A stretch of 64,000 nt of DNA from assembly GCA_948144175.1 (NCBI GenBank), contig CANXME010002579.1, positions 1,920,001-1,984,000 of the forward strand. The letters run 5' to 3'. Below, piece by piece: positions 25,020-36,975 of this stretch (position 1 is the first letter of the stretch; each line of letters begins with the position of its first letter). The notes below the pieces were generated by a model, which was not told the DNA's origin, did no database searches, and was given only the letters and a program-made list of their open reading frames with translations. This DNA is from Closterium sp. NIES-65. Its lineage: Eukaryota > Streptophyta > Zygnematophyceae > Desmidiales > Closteriaceae. Position numbers and translations under genes: made by a program.

Positions 25020-26720
25020 GTCTATGGGACCAACATGCCAGTTGGTCCAACTCGTCCACCTGACGGACAGACCAGTTGGTCCAAGCGGTCTATGGGACCA
25101 CATGCCTGTTGGTCCAACCGGTCCATCTAACCAACAGACCAATTTGTCCAACTGGTCCATCGGAGCAACAGGCCAGTTGGTCCAACCCGTCCATCGAAAC
25201 AATAGACCTGTTGGTCCAACTAGTCCATTGGACCAACAGGCCAGTTGGTGTAACCGGTGCATCGGACAAACAGTCCAGTTGGTCCATTCGGTCCATGGGA
25301 CCAATAGCCAGTTGTTCCAACAAGTCTATCAGAGCAACAAACCAGTTGGTCCAACCGGTCCATCGGAGCAACAGGTCTGTTGGTCCAACCGGTCCATCCG
25401 AGCAACAGTTCAGTTGGTCCAACCGGTCCATCGCACCAATAGGCTAGTTGGTCCAACCTGTGCATGGGACCAATAATCTAGATGGACGAACCGGTCCATC
25501 GGACCAACAGGCCAATTGGTCCAACCGGTCCATCGGACCAACACGCCTGCTGGTCCAACCGGTCTATGGGACCAACATGCTAGTTGGTCCAACCGGTCCA
25601 TCGGACCAACAGACCAATTTGTCCAACTGGTCCATCGGAGCAACAGGCCAATTGGTCCAACCGGTCCATCAAAACAACAGTCCAGTTGGTCCAACTAGTC
25701 CATTGGACCAACAGGCCAGTTGGTGTAACCGGTGCATCGGACAAACAGGCCAGTTAGTGCATTCGGTCCATCGGACCAACACCCAGTTGTTCCAACAAGT
25801 CTATCGGAGCAACACGCTAGTTGGTCCAATCGGTCCATCGGAGCAACAGGTCAATTGGTCCAACCGATCCATCGGACAAATAGTCCAGTTGGTCCAACGT
25901 GTGCATGGGACCAATAATCTAGTTGGACGAACCGGTCCATCGGAACAACAGGCCAGTTGGTCCAACCGGTCCATCGGACCAACAAGCCAGTTGGTCCAAC
26001 CGGTCTATAGGACCAACATGCCAGTTGGTCCAACCGCTCCATCGGACCAACAGACCAATTTGTCCAACCGGTCCATCGGAGCAACAGGCCAGTTGGTCCA
26101 ACCGGTCCATCGAAACAATAGACCAGTTGGTCCAACTGGTCCATTGGACCAACAAGCCAGTTGGTGTAACCGGTGCATCGGACAAACAGGCGAGTTGGTC
26201 CATTCGGTCCATGGGACCAACAGCCAGTTATTCCAACAAGTCTATCGGAGCAACAAGCCACTTGGTCCAACCACTCCATCGGACCAACAGGCCAAATGGT
26301 CCAGCCTGTGCATTGGACCAATAGGCCAGTTGGTCCAACCGGTCTATGGGACCAACATGTCAGTTGGTCTAACCGGTCCATCGGACCAACAGGCCAATTG
26401 CTACAACCGGTCCATCGGACCAACATATCAGTTTATCCAACCTGTCCATTGGAGCAACAGGCCAGCTGGTCCAGCCCGGTCCATCGGACCAACAGCCCTG
26501 TTGGTCCAACCGGTCAATCGGACCAACAGGCGAGTTGGCAGAGCAACAAGCAAGTTTGTCAGACAGGTCCATCTGAGCAACAGGCCAGTTGGTCCAACCG
26601 GTCCATCGGAGCAACAAGCCGGTTGGTCCAACCGGTCCATCGGACCAAAAGGCCAGTTAGTCCAACCTGTGCACGGGACCAATAATCCAGTTGGACGAAC
26701 CGGTCCATCGGACCTACTAG
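25020..26720 (+). repeat. Higher-order repeat of about 13-14 monomers
   Basis: A marked block (CAGTTGTTCCAACAAGTCTATC) occurs near 25311, 25786 and 26227, spacings of 475 and 441 bp, that is 14 and 13 monomers less one base. A second marker, CCAATAATCTAG or its variant, occurs near 25471, 25912 and 26680. The same monomer order recurs between them, so multi-monomer blocks were copied together. Confidence 0.85.
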
Positions 26721-29700
26721 CCAGTTGGTCCAACCTTTGCATTGGACCAATAGGCCAATTGGTCCAACCGGTCTATGAGACCAAAATGCCAGTTGGTACA
26801 ACTGGTCCATCGGATAAACGGACCAATTTGTCCAACTGGTCCATTGGACCAACAGGCCAGTTGGTCCAACCGGTCCATCGGACCAATAGGCCAATTGGTC
26901 CAACTAGTCAATTAGAGCAACAGGAATGTTGGTCCAACCAATCCATCCGACCAACAAGCCCGTTGGTCCAACCGGTCTATGGGACCAACATGCTAGCTTG
27001 TATAACCGGTCCATTGGAGAAACTGGCGAGTTGTGCCAACCGGTCCATCGGGCCAAAAGGCCTGTTGGTCCAACCGGTCCATTGGAGCAACAGGCCAGTT
27101 GGTCCAACCAGTTCATCAGGCCACAAGTCGGTTGGTCCAACCGGTCCATCGGAGCAACAAGCAAGTTGGTCCAACCGGTCCATGGGACCAACAGCCAGTT
27201 GGTCCAACCGGTTCATCAGGCCACAAGTCAGTTGGTCCAACCGGTTCATTAGGCCACAAGTCAGTTGGTCCATCCGGTTCATTAGGCCACAAGCCAGTTG
27301 GTCCAACCAGTCCATCAGACCAGCAGGCTAGTTGGTCCAACCAGTCCATCGAACCATTAGGCCAGTTCCTCCAACCGGTCAATGGGATAAAAAGGCCAGT
27401 TGGTCCAACCGGTCTATCAGAGCAACAGGCGAGTTGGTCGAACCGGTCCATCAGACCAATTTGCTAGTTCGTCCAACTAGTCCATTGGACCAACAGGCCA
27501 ATTGGTCCAACCTGTGCATCAGCGCAACAGGCGAGTTGGTCTACGCGGTCCATCAGACCAACAGGACAGTTGGTCCAACCTTTATATTGGACCAATAATC
27601 CCGTTGGTCCCACCAGTCCATCGGAGCAACAGGCCAGTTGGTCCAACCGATCCATCGGAGCAACAAGCCAGTTGGTCCAACCGGTCCATGGGACCAACAG
27701 CCAGTTGGTCCAACCAGTCTTTCGGAGCAACAGGCCAGTTGGTCGAACCGGCCCGTCGGATCAATAGCGCTTGTTGGTCCAACGGGTCCATCGGACCAAC
27801 GCGCCAAATGGTCCGACTGGTCCATCGGAGCAACAGGCCAGTTGGTCCAACCGGTCCATTGGAGCGACAATCAGGTTGGTGCAACGGGCCCATTAGAGCA
27901 ACAGGCTAGTTGGTCCAACCAGTCCATCACACCAACAAGCAAATTGGTCCATCGAAGCAACAGGAAAGTTGGTCCATCCTGTGCATTGGACCAAAAGGCC
28001 AGTTGGTCCAGTTGGTCTATGGGACCAACATGCCAGTTGGTTCATCCGGTCCATCCGACCAACAGGTCAGTTGGTCCAACCGGTCCATCGGACTAACACA
28101 CCAGTTTGTCCAACCGGTCCATCGGAGCAACATGCTAGTTGGTCCATCGGTCCATCGAACCAAAAGACCAGTTGGTCCAACTGGTCCATCGGACCAACAG
28201 GCCAGTTGGTCCAACCAGTCCATAGAAGCAACAAGCCAGTTGGTCCAACCTGTCCATGGGACCAACCGCCAGTTGGTCCAACCAGTAGATCGGAGCAACA
28301 GGCCAGTTGGTCGAACCGGTCCATCGGAGCGACAATCAAGTTGGTGCAAACGGCCCATCAGAGCAACAGGCCAGTTGGTCCAACCAGTCTATCAGACCAA
28401 CAAGCCAGTTGGTCCATCGGAGCAACAGGAAAGTTGGTCCAACCAGTGCATTGGACTAATAGACCAGTTGGTCCAGTTGGTCTATGGGACCAACATGCTA
28501 GTTGGTTCATCCCGTCCATCAGACCATCAGGCCAGTTGGTCCAACTTGTCCATCGGACCAACAAGCCACTTGGTCCAACCGGTCCATCGGACCAACACAC
28601 CAGTTTGTCCAACCGGTCCATCCGAGCAGCATGCTAGTTGGTCCAATCGGTCCATCGAACCAAAAGACCAGTTGGTCCAAATGGTCCATCGGACCAACAG
28701 GCCAGTTGGTCCAACCAGTCCAAAGGAGCAACAGGCGAGTTGGTCCAACCGGTCCATTGGAGCAACATGCCAGTTGGTCCAACATGTGCATTGGTCCAAT
28801 AGGCCAGTTGGTCCAACCGGTTTATGGGACAAACATGCCACTTGGTCCAACCGGTCCATCGGACCAACAGGCCAGTTGGTCCAACCGGTCCATTGGACCA
28901 ACAGGCTAGTTGGTCGAACCGGTCCATCGGACCAACAGGCCATTTGGTTTAACCAGTCTATCGAACCAACTGGCCAAATGGTCCAACCTGAGCATTGGAT
29001 CAACACGCAAGTTGTTCGAACCGGTCCATCGAACCAACAAACCAGTTGGTTCAAATGGTCCATCGAGCATTGGACCGACAGGCCAGTTGGTCCAACCTGT
29101 GCATCAGTCAAAAAGGCTAGTTGGTCCAACTGGTCCATCGGAGCAACAGGTGAGTTGGTCCAACTAGTCCATCGGAGCAACATTCCGGTTGGTCCAACCT
29201 GTGCATCGGACCAACAAGCCAGTTGGTCCAACCGGTACATCGGACAAACAAACCTGTTGGTCCAACCAGTCCATCGGACTAACAGACCAGTTTGTCCAAC
29301 CGGTCCATTGGAGCAACAGTCTAGTTGGTCCAACCGGTCCATCGAAGCAGCAGACCAGTTGGTCCAACCGGTCCATCAGAGCAATAGGCCAGTTGGTCCA
29401 AATGGTCCATTGGGCCAACAGGCCAGTTGGTCCAATCAGTCCATGGGACGAACAGGCTTGTTGGTCCAATTGGTCCATAAGACCAACAGGCCACTTGGTC
29501 CAACCGGTCCATCGGACCAACAGGCCAGTTGGTCCAACCTGTGCATTCGACCTATAGACCAGTTGGTCCAACTGGTCCATCGGACCAACAGGCCAGTTGG
29601 TTCAACCGGTCTATCGGACCAACAAACCAGTTGGTCTAACCCGTCAATCAGAGCGAGAGGCCAGTTGGTCCAATCGGTCAATCAAACCAAAAGACCAGTT

Positions 29701-32700
29701 GGTCCAATCGGTCCGTCGGACAACCAGGCCATTTGGTCCACCCTGTGCATTGGACCAATAGGCCAGTTGGTCCCACCGCTCTATGGGACCATCATGCCAG
29801 CTGGTCCAACCAGTCCATCGGACCAACAGGCCAGTCTGTCCAATTAGTCCATCGGACCAACAGGCCAATTGGTCCAACCGGTCCATCGGACAAACAGACT
29901 AGTTTGTCCAACCGGTCCATCGGAGCAATTTGTGAATGGGTGATATGGTACATTGAACCAACATACCAGTTGGTCCAGCCTGTGCATTGGACCAACATGC
30001 CAGTTGGTCGAACCGGTCCATCTAACCAACAGACCAGTTGGTCGAATGGACCAACAAGCTAGTTGGTCCAACCGCTGCATCGGTCAAACAGGCTAGTTGG
30101 TCCAACCGGTCCATCGAAGAAACAGGCGAGTTGGTCCAACCGGTCCATCAGAGCAACATGCCCGTTGGTCCAACCTGTGGATCGGACCAATAGGCTAGTT
30201 GGTCCAGCCGGTTTGTCGGACCAACAAGCAATTTGGTCCAACATGTGCATTGGACCAACAGGCCAGTTGGTCGAACCGGTTCATCAAACCAACAGACCAG
30301 TTGATCCATTGGACCAACAAACTAGTCGGTCTAGCCACTACATCGGTCAAACACGCTAGTTTGTCCAACCAGTCCATCGAAGCAACAGGCGAGTTGATCC
30401 AACCGGTCCATCGGAGCAACGTGCCAGTTGGTCCAACCTGTGCATCGGACCAACAGGCTAGTTGGTCCAACCTGTCCATCGGACCAATTGACCAGTTGGT
30501 CCAACCGGTCCATCGAACCAACAGACCAGTTTGTCCAACCTGTCCATCGGAGCAACAGGCTAGTTGGTCCAACCGGTCCATCAAACAAATTGACCAGTTG
30601 GTCCAACCAGTCCATCATAGCAAAAAGCGAGTTGGTCCAACTGGTCCATCAGGCCAACAATCTAGTTGGTCCTACCGGTCCATCGGACCAACAGGCCAGT
30701 TGGTCCAACCGGTTTCTCGGACCAACAGGCCAGTTGGTCTAGCCGGTCCATCGGAGCAACAGGCCAGTTGGTCCAATCGGTCCATCGGAGCAACAGGCCA
30801 GTTGGTCCAGCAAGTCCATGGGACCAACAGGCCAGTTGGTCCAACCGGTCTATCGGACCAACATACTTGTTGGTCCAACCGGTCCATCGGAGAAACACAA
30901 AAGTTGGTCCAGCTGGTCCATCTGGCCAACATGCCAATTGGTCCAACCGGTCCATCAGAGCAACAGGCCAGTTGGTCCAATCGGTCCACCAGACCAACAG
31001 GCCAGTTGGTCCAACTGGTTCAAGGGACGAGCAGGCCAGTTGGTCCAATTGGTCCATGGGAAAAACAGGCTTGTTGGTCCAATTGGTCCATCGGACCAAC
31101 AGGCCAGTTGGTCCTACCGGTCCATCGGACGAACAGGCAAGTTGGTCCAACCTGTGCATTGGACCAACAGGCTAGTTAGTCCAACTGGTCCATCGGACAA
31201 ACAGGCAAGTTGGTCCAACCGGTCCATCGGACCAATAGGCGAGTTGGTCCAACCACTCCATGTGACCAACGGGCAAGTGGGTCCAACCGGTCCATCGGAC
31301 AGTTGGTTCAACCGGTCCCTCGGGTCAACACGCCAGTTGGTCCAACCGGTCTATGGGACCAACAGGCTAGTTGGTCCAACCGGTCGAACGTAGCAACAGG
31401 GTAGTTGGTCCAACCGGTCCATCAGACCAACAGGCCAGATGGTCCAACCCGTCGATCTGAGCAAAAGGACAGTTGGTCAAACCGGTCTATGGGACCAACA
31501 GGCTAGTTGGTCCAACTGGTCCATCGGTGCAACAGGCCTGCTAGTCCAACCGGTCGTTCGAACCAACATACTAGTTGGTCCAACCGGTCCATCGGAGCAA
31601 TAGGCAAGTTGGTCCAACCTATGCATTGGACTAATAGGCCAATTGGTCCAACCGGTCCATCGTACAAATAGGCCAGTTGGTCCAACCGGTCTATCAGACC
31701 AACAGGCCAGTTGGTCCAACCGGTTTATCGGACCAACATGCTAGTTGGTTCAACCGGCCCATCGGAGCAACAGGACAGTTGGTCCAACCGGTCCATCGGG
31801 CCAACAGGCGAGTTGGTCCAACCGGCTCATCGGACCAACAGGCCCGTTGGTCCAATTGGTCCATCAGAACAACATGCCAGTTGGTCCAACCAGTCCGTCG
31901 GAGCAACAGGCCAGTTGGTGCAAATGGGCCATCAAACCAACAGACCAGTTGGTCCAACCGGTCCATCGGATCAACTAGCTAGTGGGTCCAACTGGTGCAT
32001 CGGACAAACAGGCCAATTGGTCCAACTGGTCCATCAGAGCAACAGGCAAGCTGGTCAAACCGGTCCATCGGCCCAATAGGCCAGTTGGTCCAACCGGTCC
32101 GTGGGACCAACAGACCAGTTGGTCCAACAGGTCCATCGCACCAACAGACCAGTAAGTCCAACTGGTCCATTGGACCAACAGGCCAATTAGTCCAACCGGT
32201 CCATCGGACAACCAGGCCTGTTGGTGCAACCGGTCCATCGGTCAAACATGCTAGTTTGTCTAACTGGTCCATAGGACCAAGGCTAGTTGGTCCATCTGGT
32301 CCATCGGACCAACAGGCCAGTTGGTCCAACAGGTCCATCGGACCAACATCCCAGTTGGTTCAACCGGTCCGTCTGAGCAACAAGCCAATTTGTCCAACCG
32401 GTCCATCGGCTAGCTGATTCATGGGACCAACAGGCCACTTGGTCCAACCGGTCCATCGGACCAACTGGCCAGTTGGTCCAACTGGTCTATCGGACCAACT
32501 GGCCTGTTGGTTCAACCGGTCCATCGGAGCAACAGGCCAGTTGCTCCAACCGGTCCATTGAACCAAGAGACCAGCTGGGCCAACTGGTCCAAAGGACCAA
32601 ATGGCCAGTTCGTCAAACCGGTCCATCAGAACAACAAGCCATTTGGTCCAAACGGTGCATCAGACCAACATGCCAGTTACTCAGACTGGTCAATCGGACC

Positions 32701-32858
32701 AGTAGGCCAGTTGGTCCAATCGGTCCATCAGAGCAACAGGCGAGTTGGTGCAACCGGTCAATCGCAGCAACAGGACCGTTGGTCCAACCGGTCCATCGGG
32801 TCAACAGGCCAGTTGGTCCAACCGGTCCATCCGAGCAACAGGCCAGTTTGTCCAACCA

Positions 32859-33230
32859 TGTTAAAGACTAAGGACAGTGGTCTATGAAGATTAGGTGCCT
32901 CAATTTCTCAAAATCGTTGGCTTAGAATTCTGGACAGGAAAGTCGAGTTCACAAGAAACGCCATTGACAAAACGTGCACTATTAAAACTTTACTAAACTC
33001 AGATATGTTGTAGCCCTAGTCCGGGGCTACAATTCCCAATTCGAATCGTACAATAAGGTGAAGCATTTCTTGAGTTATGAATTTGGGCGTTCTAGGGGGT
33101 AAGCTGCCATAGAATCTTAACTCAATCACAAGATTCTCACAATTCTCAGAAGTAACACACAAGAAACTTAGAGTAGCTAAGAACCAGGTAAGAGAGGAAG
33201 AGGAGGACGAGAGGGACGGTCCCTTGCCCT
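32859..33230 (-). repeat. Partial family B LTR at the outer end of B3
   Basis: Read on the minus strand this ends in TTTAACA at 32859, the normal LTR terminus, and corresponds to about the last 370 bp of the LTR. Next to it is a full LTR in the same orientation (33271-34133), so the 3' end of B3 carries one and a half LTRs. The satellite abuts it directly. Confidence 0.82.
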
Positions 33231-33270
33231 GGCTTCTGACAGAGCCACCCAGTTCTCTATGGTTCCCGCC
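33231..33270. other. About 40-bp unassigned spacer between two LTR copies
   Basis: A short segment (CTGGCTTCTGAC through TTCCCGCC) without a match to the LTR on either side. It may be filler at a recombination junction. Confidence 0.5.
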
Positions 33271-34133
33271 TGTTATAGACTAGGGACGGAGTCTATGAAG
33301 ATTATGGGTCTAAATATCACAAAATCGTTGGTCTCAATTTCTGGACAGAATCGTCGCGCTCATAAGAAACGACGTCGATGGAGAACGCACTAAACTCAGA
33401 TATGATGTAGCTCTACTCCGTGGCTACAATTCCCAAGTTGAATCGTACAAAACGGTGAAGTATTTTTTGAGTTATCAATTTCGGCGCACTAGGGGGTATG
33501 GTGCCATAGAATCTTAACTCAATCACAATTGTCTCACAAGTACACAATTACTACACAAGAGAGTTTGAGTAGCAATAAACCAGGTGGGATGCGATGAGGA
33601 GGACGAGAGGGAAGGTCCCAAGAGAGTCCCCAACCAAGGAAACCCCATAAGCACACCAAGTCCCTTCCCTATAGTAACCCCCACTTTGACCTTTGTCCAT
33701 TTCCCAACCTCCACGATCCACCTCACCCAAGTTGGCCACACTTGCCAACCCAATTTGGTTTCTCCCAACCACTGGGCAGCATCTACAATGATGGTTATGA
33801 ATTTCCCAACCCCCAAAAGTCTGTACCCCTTATGGAGTCAACCCCACAACTTCCCATAGTCACCACAACCAAATATCAAAAGCATACAAACTTCCAACGT
33901 TCGTAACTTTCTTGTTCGTGCTCCGATTGAAGCGATACTTGGTTCATGGGAAAGCTCTTGAGCAGAGGAGTCAGTTCAGATATCTGCTCAATCCAAATAA
34001 CATTCACACTCACTCAGAAAAACCAAACCACATCAAACACAAATTCTTGCACACGCTCACACCACGCATGCAACGCACGAACATGTGATGGGAGGCAGAC
34101 AGACGTGAATGCAAGTGATAGCATCACATAACA
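33271..34133 (-). repeat. 3' LTR of B3 (863 bp)
   Basis: On the minus strand it begins TGTTATGTGATGCTATC at 34133 and ends in CTATAACA at 33271. The length is close to the 5' LTR (879 bp). It follows the polypurine tract at 34148-34134. Confidence 0.9.
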
Positions 34134-34148
34134 AAATCCCCCTCTGGC
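34134..34148 (-). other. Polypurine tract of B3
   Basis: On the minus strand this reads CCAGAGGGGGATTT immediately before the LTR start. B2 has the equivalent CAGAGGGGGAGTT at 41061-41073. Confidence 0.85.
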
Positions 34149-34190
34149 TGCCTACCATCATCCCACATGCCATAGCTCAATCATGCACCC

Positions 34191-34433
34191 TCAATGCACA
34201 CTCATCCCAGCAAGCTTTATGCCCTTCCAATGCTCAAATTCAGCCAGGCGCTTGGTGAGAATATCAGCCGCCTGCTGATGGGTCTTCACAATCTCCAGTC
34301 GCACCTCCTTGTCCAGGAGCCTCCTCACCCAGTGCCACTTGGGCCTGATGTGCTTTGTCAGCCCATGAAGGCAGGCGTTCTTGACAAGCTTCACTGCCGA
34401 CTCATTGTCACAAAACATGATTGTCGGCTCCCT
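34191..34433 (-). pseudogene. C-terminal end of B3 RNase H, separated by a stop
   Basis: Continues the RNase H of the frame ending at 34434: TIMFCDNESAVKLV, then HIRPKWHWVRRLLDKEV and ADILTKRLAEFEHW to the stop at 34191. FCDNESA carries the last catalytic Asp of Copia RNase H and ADILTK is the usual C-terminal motif. A single stop at 34434-34436 splits it from the main RT frame; otherwise it is in register. Confidence 0.87.
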
Positions 34434-35750
34434 CTAACCAACTCCAATCTCCTCCAACAAACGCCTCAGCCACACCACCTCCTTTGCCCCATGATGCAGG
34501 GCCATGTACTCTCTCTCACACGAGGACTGCCCCACCTCATTCTGCTTCTTACTGCGCCAGCTCACTGCAGCACCTCCAAACAGGCACACATAGGCTCCAA
34601 TGCTGGTGCCATCCGCCTTCACAGAGTTGAAGCTAGAGTCAGTGTAGCAAGTCAAGAGCATCTCCCCCTTGATCAAATCAGCTGCACCCCTCTGCAGCCT
34701 CTGTCTGACAGCACTGTACTCCAAACCCACTGATGCCATTGCACTCACATAGCGGACCAACCTCTTGGCCGCTTCCAGCTGCTCATGACTGGGGCGTGCA
34801 ACCACACTGGCAAGCCTGGATGTTGCAAAGGCAATGTCAGGCCGTGTGTGGTTAGCCGCATAGTTGAGTGCCCCAACCATGGAATGAAAAAGTTTTCTGT
34901 CACTCTCACCCACCACCTCCTCATCAGCACAACGCTCCACAGTGAACCCCGAAGGCAGTGGGGTGGCTGGCTTTCCTCCATCTTGCAGCCCATACTTCTC
35001 AGCCAGCCCCTCACAATACTTTCTCTGGTGCAACCTCAACACTCCCTTGTCAAGGTCCCTCTCCACATGCATCCCCAAATAGTACTTCACATCTCCCATC
35101 TTGGAGCACTTAAACTGCATCTTCAGCATCTCCTCCACACGCTCAATCATTGCAGACGACTCAGAGAAGAGCAGGATGTCATCCACATACACCAGGAGCA
35201 TGAGAAACTGCTCCTTCTCTTGCAGCAAGAACAAGCTGTGATCACACTCACTCTTCTTGAAACCCCCAGCCAGCAGAGTCTCCTCTAACTTGTGGTACCA
35301 TGCAGAAGGAGCCTGCTTCAGGCCATAGATGACCTTCTTCAGCCTGCACACCCTAACGCTCCCGTCATCCAAACCCTCGGGTTGTAACATGTACAGCTCC
35401 TCCAGAATGATCCCATTGAGGAAGGCGGTGGTGATGTCCATCTGCTTCACCTGCCATCCACGGTTTGCTGCCATTGCCAATGACACCCGAAGTGTTGTGC
35501 CTTTCCCCACAGGAGCATAGAGCTCGTTGAAGTCCTTTCTCTTTGTCTGCTGAAACCCCTTAGCCACAAGCCTTGACTTGTAGCGGGTCAGCAACCCATC
35601 AGGTCCGTACTTGTGCCTGAAAATCAGCTTGGAAGAAATGGCCTTCTTCCCAGGAGGTAGCTCACATAGCTCCCAAGTCTCATTCTCCAGCAGAGAGTCA
35701 TACTCCTCCTTCACACTCTGCTTCCACTTTTCAGCATCAGGCCCGCTCAA
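34434..35750 (-). CDS. Reverse transcriptase and RNase H of B3 (438 residues)
   Basis: The longest well-preserved coding frame of family B. RT blocks in order: WELCELPPGKKAI, SRLVAKGFQQ, QMDITTAFLNG (first catalytic Asp), VIYGLKQAPSAWY, LVYVDDILLF (YVDD intact), and KYYLGMHVERD. RNase H begins with LTCYTDSSFNS, then GAAVSWRSKKQ and SSCEREYMALH; the usual SSTEAEY is altered to SSCEREY. The frame ends early at a stop before the final RNase H blocks (34191-34433), so the protein would lack the last catalytic Asp. The Met at the start is only the first ATG after upstream stops; in an active element this is an internal part of a gag-pol polyprotein. The sequence is clearly a different lineage from families A and C. 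Confidence 0.9.
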   Translation of the reverse strand: MSGPDAEKWKQSVKEEYDSLLENETWELCELPPGKKAISSKLIFRHKYGPDGLLTRYKSRLVAKGFQQTKRKDFNELYAPVGKGTTLRVSLAMAANRGWQVKQMDITTAFLNGIILEELYMLQPEGLDDGSVRVCRLKKVIYGLKQAPSAWYHKLEETLLAGGFKKSECDHSLFLLQEKEQFLMLLVYVDDILLFSESSAMIERVEEMLKMQFKCSKMGDVKYYLGMHVERDLDKGVLRLHQRKYCEGLAEKYGLQDGGKPATPLPSGFTVERCADEEVVGESDRKLFHSMVGALNYAANHTRPDIAFATSRLASVVARPSHEQLEAAKRLVRYVSAMASVGLEYSAVRQRLQRGAADLIKGEMLLTCYTDSSFNSVKADGTSIGAYVCLFGGAAVSWRSKKQNEVGQSSCEREYMALHHGAKEVVWLRRLLEEIGVG

Positions 35751-36975
35751 TGCCTTAGCTAGCGTCTTGGGCTCAGGGATGGCTGTCAGTAGCAGTGTGC
35801 TATCTCTTCCTTATCACACTGCTCAGCCACACTCCCAGCCCTTACCACCTTTGGCTTGCCAAAGCTCAGATAGGTCAGCCGGTTAGGAGGGCGCACATCC
35901 CTCCTTGGACGGTCAGCCGGACGTGCGGCACCTTGTGGAGCATCTTGCTACTGCTGCTGCTGCTCCTCCACCTCAGGTTCTCCCCCATCCTCAGTCACCC
36001 CACAAAACTCCTCCTCTGAGACAGTGACCTGCACTTGCCTCGAAGGCCGCTGCAACTCATCAGCCTCAATGATCAGCGGTGTAGTAGGAAGCTTCTGCTG
36101 CTGCTGCTTCCACTCCTTGTAGTATAAGGACCCGAGGAACTTCACGTCCCTCGACACAGTCAGCTGCTGGCTGGTCAAGTCCCAAATCAGCCAGCCCTTG
36201 TGATCCTTAGCAAGCCCCAAGTGCACACCCCATCTCCCAGAAGCTTCCAGCTTTCCCCTCTTCTCCTTAGACACATGAAACACCACCATGCAACCGAAGG
36301 CTCTCAGCATGTTGACTGCTGGTGCACTCCCATACCACTTGGTGTAGGGGACCCACTGCTTGTCCCCCACACTCGCCAGCACCCTGTTCTTCACAAGGGC
36401 GACCTGCCTCAGTGCAGTCACCCAAAACGGATCCGGCAGCCCTGCACGCCCAAGGAAAGTGCGAGCACCTTCCTGCAGGGTCCAGTTGAACCGCTCAGCC
36501 ACGCTGTTCTACTGAGGTTTGTAGAGCGCCGTGAGCTGATGCTGGATCCCCTTCTTCTTCAGCACCGCCTCAAAATCAGCGCCAATGAATTCCCCCCCGT
36601 TGTCACTGCGGATCACCTTGACCTTATGTCCGCTCTCCCTTTGAGCTCTCTGCAGCCACTCGTTGAGAACAGCCGCTGCCACCTCCCCCTTAGTCCTTGG
36701 AGGGTAGAACCACACCGCACGCGTGTGGTCGTCCACTATTGTCAAGAAGTAGCGGCTGCCCGAGAGAGAAAGGGCCCTCGTGGGGCCCACCACATCCATG
36801 TTCACTAGTGCAAGTGGAGCCTTGGCTGGTCCTGTGCTGCTGCTGAAGGGAAATTTTGTGAACTTGGTCTCAAGGCATGTAGGACAGCTCCCAATCTCCT
36901 TTGCTGCCCCCTTCAACTCCAGCCCCTTCAAGCACCTATCCTTCACTAACTTCTGCAGCATAGGGATGTTGATGT
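35751..36975 (-). pseudogene. Integrase of B3
   Basis: Downstream of the B2 insertion point the minus strand reads NIPMLQKLVKD, CPTCLETKF (zinc-binding Cys pair), then the core: NMDVVGP (first Asp), YFLTIVDDHTRAVW, RSDNGGEF (second Asp), and AERFNWTLQEGA (the Glu). All three D,D,E residues are seen. A stop lies before SVAERF (near 36510) and another in the glutamine run after EVEEQQQQ (35946-35948). More stops follow in the linker toward RT. Integrase would insert the element DNA into the genome. The His part of its zinc site is on the far side of B2, at 41940-41970, so the gene is also split by that insertion. Confidence 0.9.
36971..36975. repeat. Target-site duplication of B2, left copy
   Basis: GATGT directly before the B2 5' LTR. 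It equals GATGT at 41940-41944 directly after the 3' LTR. Confidence 0.95.

Larger units (their letters stand above)
14398..32858 (+). repeat. 34-bp satellite array 2b (about 540 monomers)
   Basis: One uninterrupted head-to-tail array of the same 34-bp unit. From about 20.2 kb, and strongly from 21.9 kb, many monomers carry GGAGCAAC in place of GGACCAAC, which defines a regional subfamily. Local higher-order repeats lie near 19.8-21.4 kb and 25.0-26.7 kb. The right end is at GTCCAACCA (32850-32858), directly against the B3 LTR end. Confidence 0.98.

Noticed and set aside
25448-29847. Very long frames (627 and 645 residues) as genes for a repeat protein
   Set aside because: All six frames are equally open because the satellite consensus has no stop codons. 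Overlapping frames on the opposite strand are also long, and stops fall at random mutation sites, mainly CAG to TAG.
33266-33270. 33271 as the outer end of the B3 insertion
   Set aside because: The flank there (CCGCC) does not match the right flank (AACCG) and is not satellite. The end at 32859 does border satellite and has a near-matching flank.
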